DNA of 64,000 nt from positions 62,001-126,000 of the forward strand of contig JAHBUW010000013.1 in the NCBI GenBank assembly GCA_019637875.1. Direction: 5' to 3'. This DNA is from Pseudobdellovibrionaceae bacterium (lineage in GTDB: Bacteria > Bdellovibrionota > Bdellovibrionia > Bdellovibrionales > Bdellovibrionaceae). The notes below the pieces were generated by a model. The model made no database searches. It was not told the origin of the DNA and was given only the letters and a program-made list of their open reading frames with translations. Every line of letters starts with the position of its first letter. The stretch's first letter is position 1. Made by a program: the position numbers and the translations under genes. This document shows positions 35,764-43,692 of the stretch, piece by piece.

Positions 35764-37296
35764 TTAGTAAAGAGAGCGGAGATAGCACTCGTAATCGAAG
35801 CTTTCCGTCTGCCGACGGTAACAGGCCGCGAGTCCCGCAAGCGGAACTCCGTAGGATTGACCGGGGTCCGCGACGCGGGTCGTGTCCGCGCCTTCAACTT
35901 CGCAAGGGTTGTGGACCGAGCAGGGGACGTTGTCTCCGCTGTAGTGCGTGTTGGCGAGTCCGACGAGTTCGTTTGCGGCGTTGAGCGTGAAGGACCCGGA
36001 GAAGCCGGTGTAGAACTCGCATTCGTTCGAAAACTTGATCGCGGGACCGGTCCAGAAAGGCCCCTCGCGAAGTCGCGTGATCGAATCCAAGACGCGGCAG
36101 CGTTGTTCGCGATTGTAGTACGAGGCGAACACGCGGACTTCTTCGCCCTCGGTCGCGTTCTTTTCGGCCAGCAGGAACGGCGCGATCTGTAGACGCTCCC
36201 TCAGCTCGCGGTAGGTTTCGGTCAATTCGAAAACGGCGACGTCCGTTCCGGTCATCGTCGCGAACTGCAGCTGGCGAACTTGGACGGGTTCGTTGCGTCC
36301 TTCAACCTGCAGCGTGATGACGGTGTTGGCGCGAACTTCGGAGGAATTCAAATTCGTGAAGACCTCGCCCGCTTCGGGAAACGATTGCCCGCGTCCGAGG
36401 ATCTCGCGGTAGCGCACGCAATGTCCATTTGTCATCACGAGGGCAGGGGCGTCTTCGGTTTGCCCCGGCGCCGCGAAGAGGCCTCCGGAACAGCCGTTCA
36501 CCGTCGCGTAGGCTTTCGGTGTCTGCGCGCGTACGGCCTCGGTGGGAATGTCGCGCAGGCGGCAGCCTTTCACCGAGAGGTCGAATCTTTTTTCCGGGGT
36601 CAGGCAGGTCGAGAGGCTCGCGACCTCGGAGGCCCAGCTCGAAATTTTCCCGTTGTACTCTTCCGGATAACTTCCGCCGACGTTGAGCCCGACGATTTGC
36701 CCAGAAGACTCGTCGATAAGGATCGATCCCGAGTGTCCCGGTTCGCTGACGCAGCCGAAGTAAACGAACGGATCAGAGAGGAAATCGGTTCCGGCGTCAT
36801 TGAAGAAAATCTTTTCGAGCTGAAGATCGACTTGGCAGCGCTGCACGCCTTCGAGGTTGTAAAACGTGATGGGGGTACCGACGGCGGGGCGGGACGGGCT
36901 GACCCAACGCGCGCGAATGCCGAACTGACTTTCGATTTCACGATAGGTTTGCGTGAGCTCCAGTAAAAGCAGGTCGACGCCGGTTTGGGTGCCGAACAAA
37001 ATTCGGTGCGCGCGAACGGCGCGCTGTCGTCCCGACGGATCGTGAAGGTACACGGGCTTATCGATTGCTTCGTTTGCGCGAAACGCGCCGACCGGCATGC
37101 CGTTGCAGTGACCGCAGGCCAGGACGTAAGCGGGGGTATCGAGGCTTTGTCCTTCAAAGCGAATGAGCGCCGCAGGAGGCGTGCGACCATCGAACTGAAT
37201 GGCGAAAAGGCCGAGTCCTTCCGGGCTGTCCGGAGCGGGGCTCGCGAGGGCTGTCAGGCTCATCAAGATGGTGATCAAAAGTGTAATTGCAGGCAT
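35764..37296 (-). CDS. Exported serine protease with two complete trypsin-like domains
   Basis: A 510-residue product with a signal peptide (about 1-19) and AGGGGAG before the ATG. Two trypsin-fold domains lie in tandem. Domain 1 has His63 (VLACGHC), Asp108 (TGVDLLLLEL) and Ser189 (EPGHSGS). Domain 2 has His292 (VMTNGHC), Asp352 (TGTDVAVFEL) and Ser433 (TGFSGS). The residue before the catalytic Ser is His or Phe rather than the usual Asp. Around 14 Cys suggest disulfides. Both triads look intact, so it may cut with two active sites. It could act outside the cell or in the periplasm, for example on prey or envelope proteins; that is inference. Confidence 0.83.
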   Translation of the reverse strand: MPAITLLITILMSLTALASPAPDSPEGLGLFAIQFDGRTPPAALIRFEGQSLDTPAYVLACGHCNGMPVGAFRANEAIDKPVYLHDPSGRQRAVRAHRILFGTQTGVDLLLLELTQTYREIESQFGIRARWVSPSRPAVGTPITFYNLEGVQRCQVDLQLEKIFFNDAGTDFLSDPFVYFGCVSEPGHSGSILIDESSGQIVGLNVGGSYPEEYNGKISSWASEVASLSTCLTPEKRFDLSVKGCRLRDIPTEAVRAQTPKAYATVNGCSGGLFAAPGQTEDAPALVMTNGHCVRYREILGRGQSFPEAGEVFTNLNSSEVRANTVITLQVEGRNEPVQVRQLQFATMTGTDVAVFELTETYRELRERLQIAPFLLAEKNATEGEEVRVFASYYNREQRCRVLDSITRLREGPFWTGPAIKFSNECEFYTGFSGSFTLNAANELVGLANTHYSGDNVPCSVHNPCEVEGADTTRVADPGQSYGVPLAGLAACYRRQTESFDYECYLRSLY

Positions 37297-37390
37297 TGAG
37301 GCTCCCCTGCCTGCGGAGTTAGCACGGCGCGGGGGCTCCCAAGCGGGAGCATGACTTCGGAAATGTGTTCAATAGGGGGAAGGGAAGAAA

Positions 37391-37480
37391 TGGCGGAGAG
37401 AGAGAGATTCGAACTCTCGTTACGGGTTAGCGTAAACACGATTTCGAATCGTGCGCCTTCAGCCACTCGGCCACCTCTCC
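37391..37480 (-). tRNA. tRNA-Ser (anticodon CGA)
   Basis: Read on the minus strand: acceptor GGAGAGG/TCTCTCC (one G-T pair), discriminator G and encoded CCA (complement of 37391-37393). The anticodon stem CACGA/TCGTG encloses TTCGAAA, giving CGA. A long variable arm and TTCGAAT T loop support serine. It reads UCG. Confidence 0.97.
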
Positions 37481-37581
37481 GCGATAACGGATTTGTGTTA
37501 AAGGAAAACCCTACATGGGGCAATCTTGGGCTCCATTGCGGCGCGTCTATGGCGGCTTGGGCGCCCGGGATTGCGGCAGAC

Positions 37582-38562
37582 TTAGAAATCTCTAGCGGGA
37601 GATTGGTTCACCATGGCTCCCGGGCCGCAAAACTTCTCGGCGAAGACGTAGAGGTCCGGCTGATCGGTGATCACGCCGTCGGTACCCAGCTCGATCGCGC
37701 GCAAGGCTTCGTCCGGGCGGTTGACCGTCCAAGGGATGACCTGCACGCGACGGTCGTGAAATTCACGCAAGGTGGCCGCGCTGACTTGGCTGACGTGCGG
37801 GGTAATCAGGTCAAGGTTGAGTTCGCGCGCGATGTCCAGACCGACGTTGATGTCGGGCAGAAGCGCGGCCAAACGGATCGTGGACCGTTGGCGGCGCAGC
37901 TCGCGTAGAATATCGATGTCGAAGGACTGCACCAAAATCCGTTCGTTCGAGACGCGAGCCTGATCGAGGGTTGCGAGCAAGAGCTGCACGTATTCCGGTC
38001 GTGAGGGATAGTAGCGCGGGGATAGCGTGGGATTGTATTTGATTTCGATATTGAAACCGACGGGTTGATTTTTACGGGTCGAGATCGGGTGCAAAGACTG
38101 AAGAACTTGTAGCAAGCTGGAGATACGTTCGCCCGGTACGGGTTGTCCCGTTTTGACTTTGGATCCGCAGTCGTAAGTCTGAATTTCGGCGAGCGTCATG
38201 TCGCGATAGAAAATCTTCTCGGCGCGCGGCTTTCCGCCGACCGTGCACTCTTCTTTCATCCAATGATCATGCGCGACGACTAAGCGAGAGGGCTTCGGTT
38301 CGCTATCGCTCGCGACCTGCAGGTCCATTTCGATCACGTCGGCTCCGAGTTCTACGGCACGATGAAAAGCGGTCAGCATATTTTCGGGACGATCCGCGGC
38401 TCCGCGATGGGAATGCAAAACCATGCGTCTCAAGTTTTCACATAAGCGCAAAGATGTTTCGGTGCTCGCCGGAGTACGCGCGGAAGGGGTTTTGCTGGCG
38501 CAACCGATGAGCGTGGCGATTGACACGGCGACTGACACGAATGAGAGGGAAAACTTGATCAT
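37582..38562 (-). CDS. Glycerophosphodiester phosphodiesterase, lipoprotein type
   Basis: A 326-residue GDPD. A signal peptide ends in a lipobox-like TLIGC (Cys21). The catalytic core is present: HSHRGAADRPENMLTAF (the HRG and E residues), EMDLQ, and VAHD; near the end PWTVNRPDEALRAIELGTDGVITDQPD is the typical C-terminal motif. It would hydrolyse glycerophosphodiesters (deacylated phospholipids) in the periplasm or at the cell surface, a useful scavenging step for a predator; the latter is inference. It ends 101 bases from the tRNA. Confidence 0.9.
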   Translation of the reverse strand: MIKFSLSFVSVAVSIATLIGCASKTPSARTPASTETSLRLCENLRRMVLHSHRGAADRPENMLTAFHRAVELGADVIEMDLQVASDSEPKPSRLVVAHDHWMKEECTVGGKPRAEKIFYRDMTLAEIQTYDCGSKVKTGQPVPGERISSLLQVLQSLHPISTRKNQPVGFNIEIKYNPTLSPRYYPSRPEYVQLLLATLDQARVSNERILVQSFDIDILRELRRQRSTIRLAALLPDINVGLDIARELNLDLITPHVSQVSAATLREFHDRRVQVIPWTVNRPDEALRAIELGTDGVITDQPDLYVFAEKFCGPGAMVNQSPARDF

Positions 38563-38720
38563 TCATAAATGTTAGAAGAGGAAACGCCCGCCGCTGAGTC
38601 CAGAAAACCGTCCCTGGAGCGGTTTCCCAGCCTGAAGTCCAAACGCAGATGCGTAGCCTTAAGAATTTCTAATGTTTCTGAACCTTGCATGGATCAGGAA
38701 CTCTCTTTTAGCATCCAATT

Positions 38721-39413
38721 ATGCGTCGTATTCTTTTGATCGAAGACCAGTTGGATTTTCAGTTGATGGTGAAAGCGACTCTCCAGCAACAGTACGAAGT
38801 GATTGTCGCCTCGAATGCGGAAGAGGGATTGCGTTTGGCGGATCATGCCGACGTTGAACTCATCCTGCTGGACGTCGGGTTGCCCGACGAGGACGGGCTT
38901 TCATTATTCACGAAGCTTAAAAATCTTCCACATGCGGCGGCAGTTCCGGTGATGTTTTTGACCGGCCGCTCTTCGACCGAAGATATCGTCGCCGGTTTTC
39001 AATTGGGAGCGGACGATTATATCGTGAAGCCTTTCGACGCGAACCAGTTCAAAGCACGGATCGACGCGCGTATGCGCTCGATGCAGAATCGGAAAATCCC
39101 CCCGATCGTTATGCGTAAAGGTTCTTTAGAACTCGATTGCGCGATGTCGAAAGCCTACGCGGTCGGGGAAAAAAGCTCGCGCCGCGATCTAGATCTGACA
39201 CCCCACGAGTTTCGTTTGCTCGTTCACTTCATGCAAAACGAAGGGCAAGTCCTGACAAGGGAACAACTGATGTCGGCCGTGTGGGGTAACAATACTCACG
39301 TTCTGATCCGTACCGTGGATCGCCATATCTCTTCGCTGAGAAAGAAGCTCGATCCGCAAGTTGCGACCGTGGATGCGGTTCACAACTCGGGCTATCGATT
39401 CTCCGTCGGTTAA
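38721..39413 (+). CDS. OmpR-family response regulator
   Basis: A 230-residue two-domain regulator. The receiver has the acidic pocket (IEDQ), the phospho-accepting Asp in [11 protein letters not shown] and the Lys in IVKPF; the C-terminal winged-helix domain ([25 protein letters not shown] ... YRFSVG, shown in part) binds DNA. It overlaps the convergent hybrid kinase by 4 bases, but cognate pairing is not proven because the kinase carries its own receiver and Hpt domain. Confidence 0.9.
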   Translation: MRRILLIEDQLDFQLMVKATLQQQYEVIVASNAEEGLRLADHADVELILLDVGLPDEDGLSLFTKLKNLPHAAAVPVMFLTGRSSTEDIVAGFQLGADDYIVKPFDANQFKARIDARMRSMQNRKIPPIVMRKGSLELDCAMSKAYAVGEKSSRRDLDLTPHEFRLLVHFMQNEGQVLTREQLMSAVWGNNTHVLIRTVDRHISSLRKKLDPQVATVDAVHNSGYRFSVG

Positions 39414-42103
39414 GCTAACAACGGGATTCCACGAAGCGGGTAGATGTCACGCAGGGGCACGCCGTCTTTCAGATATCCATGTAGGAAATCGCTGACCGTC
39501 GCATACTCCTCGGCGAAATCCATGACGTGAAACTGTTGGATGTCTTGGGGAGAGCGGCCGGAAGCGTTCTCAAGAAATTCGGCCATCCGCCCAAGCTTGA
39601 TCGCGCCGATATTCAGGCTTGAGGACTTGACCGAATGTGCCGCCGCACCAAGAGCTTTCCAATCCGATTTCGCGTAGGCGTTCAGCACGGTCGCGATGAA
39701 ATCCGGCATGATCTGCAAGTAGGCTTTGAAAATTTCATCAGGATTCGGGAAAGCCGGCCCTTTACGTAACCATTCTTCGATCAATGCGAGTAGGCGGTCC
39801 GTCTTGAAAGGCTTCGAAACATAGTCGTCCATTCCCGCGGCCAGGCAGCGATCACGATCCCCAACGAGCGCATTCGCGGTCAGCGCGATGATGGGAATAC
39901 GCGACACGCGTAAGGTGTTAAGCTTGCGAATGCGACGGGTGGTTTCGTAGCCATCCATCTCGGGCATCTGACAATCCATTAAGATCAGATCGAACTCGTC
40001 CGTCTCTAAAAGACGGAGTGCATCGGCGCCTGAATCCACCGCGGTGATGGTAAGTCCCGTGTTGGCCATCGCGTGGATCGCGACCTTCTGGTTTACGGCA
40101 TTGTCTTCGACCAGCAAGATTCGACCGACGATGGCGAGCACCGAAGCGACGGGTTCTTCGTATCGCAGCACTTCCGCCTTGGCGGCGACGGGATGTCCGT
40201 AATCCATACGGACGTTGAACCAAAACGTGGAACCGATGCCGAGCTGGCTGCGCACGCCGATTTGCCCGTTCATTTGCGTGATCAAATGTTTGCAGATCGA
40301 AAGCCCTAGGCCGGTGCCGCCGTAGGTGCGTGATGTCGAGGCGTCGGCTTGTTGAAAGGCTTGGAAAAGTTTGTCGAAGGCATCTTGCGCGATCCCGATG
40401 CCGGTGTCGCGAATTTCGAAATCGATCACCAGGCGGCCGTCTTCGCAAGCGGAGCTGCGAGCCGCGACGGTGACCTGTCCCTTAGGGGTGAATTTGATCG
40501 CGTTACCCACCAGATTGAGCAGAACTTGGGAAAGGCGACCGGGATCGCCTTTGACGTCGGCGTGAAGGGCGGGATCGATTTCGAAAACGAGATCCACCGC
40601 TTTTCCATCGGCGGCATGCGAGAAAATTTTCTGCAAGTTACGGAACACCGTCAGCAGGTTGAAGTCCTCGTGGGCGAGGACGAGCATTCCGGCCTCGATT
40701 TTCGAGAAGTCGAGAATATCGTTGATGATCGCCAAGAGGGATTCGCCGGAACTCTGAATGGTCATGATCGCGTCCGCCTGAACGGGCGCGAGTTGCGATT
40801 GCAACAAGTGCTCGGCGATTCCCAAGATGCCGTTCATGGGGGTTCGAATTTCGTGGCTCATGTTTGCGAGAAACTGGGATTTGGCGCGGGTCGAGGATTC
40901 GGCCTGTTCCTTCGCGCGCAAGAGTTGCTTCTCGGTTTCGCGCAGACTGGTGAACTGCTGCATTTGCGTCAGGGTCGAAGACAAGATTCCGCTGACCAAA
41001 TTGAGGTCGTTGCGGTGGGACTCGCCGAACCCACGCGGTTGGTGAGAATAGACCTTCAATACGCCGTAAGGCTCACCTTGCGAAAAAATGGGAAGGACAA
41101 CCATGGAGCGAATTCCCGCGCGACGGCAGGCCTCGCGGTCGACGCGTCCATCTTCTTCCGTGTCGTGTGAAATAAGCGCTTCACGGCGTTCGACGCAGAT
41201 TCCGGAAAGACTGCCCTCGCGATCGACGGTAATTCCGACGTTGGGTGCCTTTTCGCCGTGGGTCGCTTCGTAGACGAATTTCGGGCCTTCGATTCTCTCG
41301 ACCACGGCCCCGTCCGCTTGGGTTAGGCGAACCGCGTGCTCGAGGACCAACGCGCGCACGTCGTCCTTTTCAAGGTCGGCGGTGGCGATCGCATTTTGCA
41401 TCTGGATGATTTCAAGAAAGCGAGCCTCTTGTTGGGAAAGTTTCTGGCGCGCCTGAGTTTCCGCTTTGAGGCTTGAGTCTTTGCGACGTCGAGTCTTTTC
41501 GACGACAATAAATACGGTGATCGCAAGAATTGCGGTCATGAGCGTAACGAAACTCAGCAGAATCTTGTCGACATCGACGATTTCACGGGCCTTCGCGTCC
41601 GACTCGTTCAGGCGCTTGAGTTCGTTGCTGGCGAGTTCGGCGATGGTCGTCGAAATCATTCCCCACTCCGGCTCGTTGGGTAGGGTTTGTTCCATTTTTA
41701 GACGTGCGGAACTCGTTCTATAATTTTCAGCGAAGTGGCGTAGGCTTGTCGACTTTCGCTCGTGAACGGAGCGAATGTATTCCAGCCGCCCCAGTTGACT
41801 CGGAAAGTCTCGCGTCAGGCCCAAGAGCTCTAAGATCGCCGTGTCGATGCCGGCCACGCTTTGTTCAAAATTTTCGAGATGATCCGGATTTCCAGAAAGA
41901 AGATAAGCGCGATGTTCCGCGTCGGCTTTGTGAAGATTCGCGATCAAGCGTTCTGAAAGCAAAATACGCTGACGGGCTTCGGCACGTTGACGTGTCAGCC
42001 CATAGAGTTCCGTGACCTTGTTTCGTGAGCTGATATTGATCGCGATCAAAGCCGCGACGGCGACAAGAAAAAGCAGATTGAGGGAGCGAAATAGTCGTGT
42101 CAT
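39410..42103 (-). CDS. Hybrid sensor histidine kinase (CHASE3-like, GAF, HisKA, HATPase, REC, Hpt)
   Basis: An 897-residue phosphorelay protein. Two transmembrane helices (about 8-24 and 183-202) flank a helical periplasmic CHASE3-like sensor. A GAF domain follows (about 235-380), then HisKA with the phospho-His in [11 protein letters not shown] (His417), HATPase with [15 protein letters not shown] and GGTGLGLS, a receiver with Asp710 in [13 protein letters not shown], and a C-terminal Hpt domain with the relay His in AAHSVKSSS (His823). It can run a full four-step relay. It converges on the response regulator. Its start at 42103 lies within a region with no recognised promoter. Confidence 0.93.
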   Translation of the reverse strand: MTRLFRSLNLLFLVAVAALIAINISSRNKVTELYGLTRQRAEARQRILLSERLIANLHKADAEHRAYLLSGNPDHLENFEQSVAGIDTAILELLGLTRDFPSQLGRLEYIRSVHERKSTSLRHFAENYRTSSARLKMEQTLPNEPEWGMISTTIAELASNELKRLNESDAKAREIVDVDKILLSFVTLMTAILAITVFIVVEKTRRRKDSSLKAETQARQKLSQQEARFLEIIQMQNAIATADLEKDDVRALVLEHAVRLTQADGAVVERIEGPKFVYEATHGEKAPNVGITVDREGSLSGICVERREALISHDTEEDGRVDREACRRAGIRSMVVLPIFSQGEPYGVLKVYSHQPRGFGESHRNDLNLVSGILSSTLTQMQQFTSLRETEKQLLRAKEQAESSTRAKSQFLANMSHEIRTPMNGILGIAEHLLQSQLAPVQADAIMTIQSSGESLLAIINDILDFSKIEAGMLVLAHEDFNLLTVFRNLQKIFSHAADGKAVDLVFEIDPALHADVKGDPGRLSQVLLNLVGNAIKFTPKGQVTVAARSSACEDGRLVIDFEIRDTGIGIAQDAFDKLFQAFQQADASTSRTYGGTGLGLSICKHLITQMNGQIGVRSQLGIGSTFWFNVRMDYGHPVAAKAEVLRYEEPVASVLAIVGRILLVEDNAVNQKVAIHAMANTGLTITAVDSGADALRLLETDEFDLILMDCQMPEMDGYETTRRIRKLNTLRVSRIPIIALTANALVGDRDRCLAAGMDDYVSKPFKTDRLLALIEEWLRKGPAFPNPDEIFKAYLQIMPDFIATVLNAYAKSDWKALGAAAHSVKSSSLNIGAIKLGRMAEFLENASGRSPQDIQQFHVMDFAEEYATVSDFLHGYLKDGVPLRDIYPLRGIPLLA

Positions 42104-42422
42104 CGCAGTTCTTATCGTTTCCGGAACTTCAGCAGAACGAAACTAAAGAAACATTAAGTCTCGACGGAGGGCGAGTCCATCTCAAGGCGAGAGGTCTTCG
42201 TTAATTTCTCATTATGCGAACGGGACATCCAATTGAAGGATCGCTCCCACCCATGAAAGCTCGTTCTCAAGTCCGCTTCACGCTTCGATAAGCGTCTAAG
42301 CTCTACCGAGAGGCAGAACATTCGGATCGCGATGCATTTAGTGTCCCGTCGAATGACACGGATTTCTGCAAAATCAAGTGCGGGGAGTTCAACCCGCATG
42401 ATGGAAGAGGGAGAGGTCGCAG
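42104..42422. other. 319-base gap between divergent genes
   Basis: Between the hybrid kinase start and the pseudo-ATPase start I see no gene, tRNA, terminator or convincing promoter. It probably carries both promoters. Confidence 0.5.
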
Positions 42423-42809
42423 GTGACGAATCAAGAGACGACGGATGTGGTCGACTTTGAAGTCTCGAGAATGCTGGTGGGACTTTCGCACTCGCTCGAA
42501 CGGCCGCTGGCGGCTTCGAAATCTTCGCTGATTTTCGAGTTCGGACCCGAGATCGAAACAATCCTGCGTGGAAACTGCCAACGCCTGGGTGAGACCTTGA
42601 AAAATCTCGTGAAAGGGGCGATTGCGTATCCAGATTACGGGAACGTTTTGATGGTGATCCATACGGAGCAGTTGGGGACGGACCGCGTACTTCTGAAGTT
42701 TGAAATCAGATCTTTCCACCGTCATGGACCGACTTTCCGCTTCTATGCGGGGCTTCCCCGCGCCATGACGCAAGAGGGCTTACGTCCATCGCCGGACGTT
42801 CGCGCGTAA
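42423..42809 (+). CDS. Pseudo-HATPase domain protein
   Basis: A 128-residue product starting at GTG. Residues about 12-80 line up by eye with the N-terminal half of histidine-kinase ATPase domains: LVGLSHSLERPLAASKSSL, then NCQRLGETLKNLVKGAI against the usual [14 protein letters not shown] (N box). The second N-box Asn is Gly here (KGAI), and the D-x-G-x-G and G-x-G-L-G nucleotide boxes are absent, since the protein ends before them. It should not bind ATP. It could be a decoy or a regulator of the adjacent kinase system; that is speculation. No family beyond this recognised. Confidence 0.55.
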   Translation: MTNQETTDVVDFEVSRMLVGLSHSLERPLAASKSSLIFEFGPEIETILRGNCQRLGETLKNLVKGAIAYPDYGNVLMVIHTEQLGTDRVLLKFEIRSFHRHGPTFRFYAGLPRAMTQEGLRPSPDVRA

Positions 42810-42898
42810 AATTGACCGGCTCGCCTGACGATCCGGGTTTGCTCCTTGAATGAGGTCATTGGCCGCGTTAGACGCGGCCTTGTCGTTTGGGGGGCATC

Positions 42899-43675
42899 TT
42901 GAAATTTCTGAGCGTTTTTCTTCTCGTCTCATTGTCCGTTCAAGCTTGGTCGCGGACCATCGTGGTCAGCGACATCGATGACACTCTGAAAATTTCCAAC
43001 GTTCGTAGTTTGGTCGGGAAGGTGCAGAATGCGCCGAGAACCGATCTGGTTTTTGCGGGAATGCCCGAAATCTTTCAGGCACTTCATGAACGCGGGGACG
43101 TTGAGTTCGTTTACCTTTCGAACGCACCGACTTGGTTGATGACCGAGGCGCACCAGACGTTTCTACGGGAAAATGCTTTCCCCTTCGGCCGGACGTTCTT
43201 GCGTCCCTTCGGGAGTGGCGCGACCACTTTTAAACGTGAAGTCATTGATCGTCTGTTCGCGGAAGAACCATCCGACACCGAATGGATTTTGATCGGCGAT
43301 AACGGCGAGCGAGATCCGTTGGTCTTCTGGGATGTTCAGCAGGCTTATCCCGCACGTAAAGTGCTTGCCTACGTCCATGCCATCTACCCGGATAACGTGG
43401 AGCTGCAGGGATACTCGTTCAACCTGAGGCCTTATGGAAGCTCCTATGACCTGGCGGCGGAGTGGGTGGCGGCAGGGATACTGTCCCCGGAGCAGGTCGA
43501 GGGAGTTGAAGCCGTCGTGCTGCGCGCGCTGTTACGGGACCTGCGGGATGAGCCGACCTCTGAGCAGGCTTTCGCCCCTTGGACGAATTGCCACCCCGCC
43601 CTCAGTTTTGAGGGCCGTGTCTTCACGCGGGAATGGGTGGATTTGCTTTCCGTGGGCTGCGCGCTGGGCCGCTGA
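42899..43675 (+). CDS. Secreted App1-like phosphatase (DUF2183)
   Basis: A 258-residue HAD-like phosphatase of the App1/DUF2183 type. A TTG at 42899 gives a compact signal peptide (MKFLSVFLLVSLSVQAWS) with a GGGGG just upstream; a TTG at 42887 is an alternative. The catalytic motif is SDIDDTLK (DxDxT), then a YLSNAP motif, a Lys (TTFKREVIDRLF) and IGDNGERDP. In yeast, App1 is a phosphatidate phosphatase. Export points to lipid phosphate hydrolysis outside the inner membrane, but the bacterial substrate is not known. It converges on the vWA gene with a 17-base gap. Confidence 0.82.
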   Translation: MKFLSVFLLVSLSVQAWSRTIVVSDIDDTLKISNVRSLVGKVQNAPRTDLVFAGMPEIFQALHERGDVEFVYLSNAPTWLMTEAHQTFLRENAFPFGRTFLRPFGSGATTFKREVIDRLFAEEPSDTEWILIGDNGERDPLVFWDVQQAYPARKVLAYVHAIYPDNVELQGYSFNLRPYGSSYDLAAEWVAAGILSPEQVEGVEAVVLRALLRDLRDEPTSEQAFAPWTNCHPALSFEGRVFTREWVDLLSVGCALGR

Positions 43676-43692
43676 GGCCCGGATGGTCGCGA

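Noticed and set aside
40349-41170. Plus-strand frame of 273 residues opposite the hybrid kinase
   Set aside because: Antisense to conserved HisKA/HATPase motifs; shadow.
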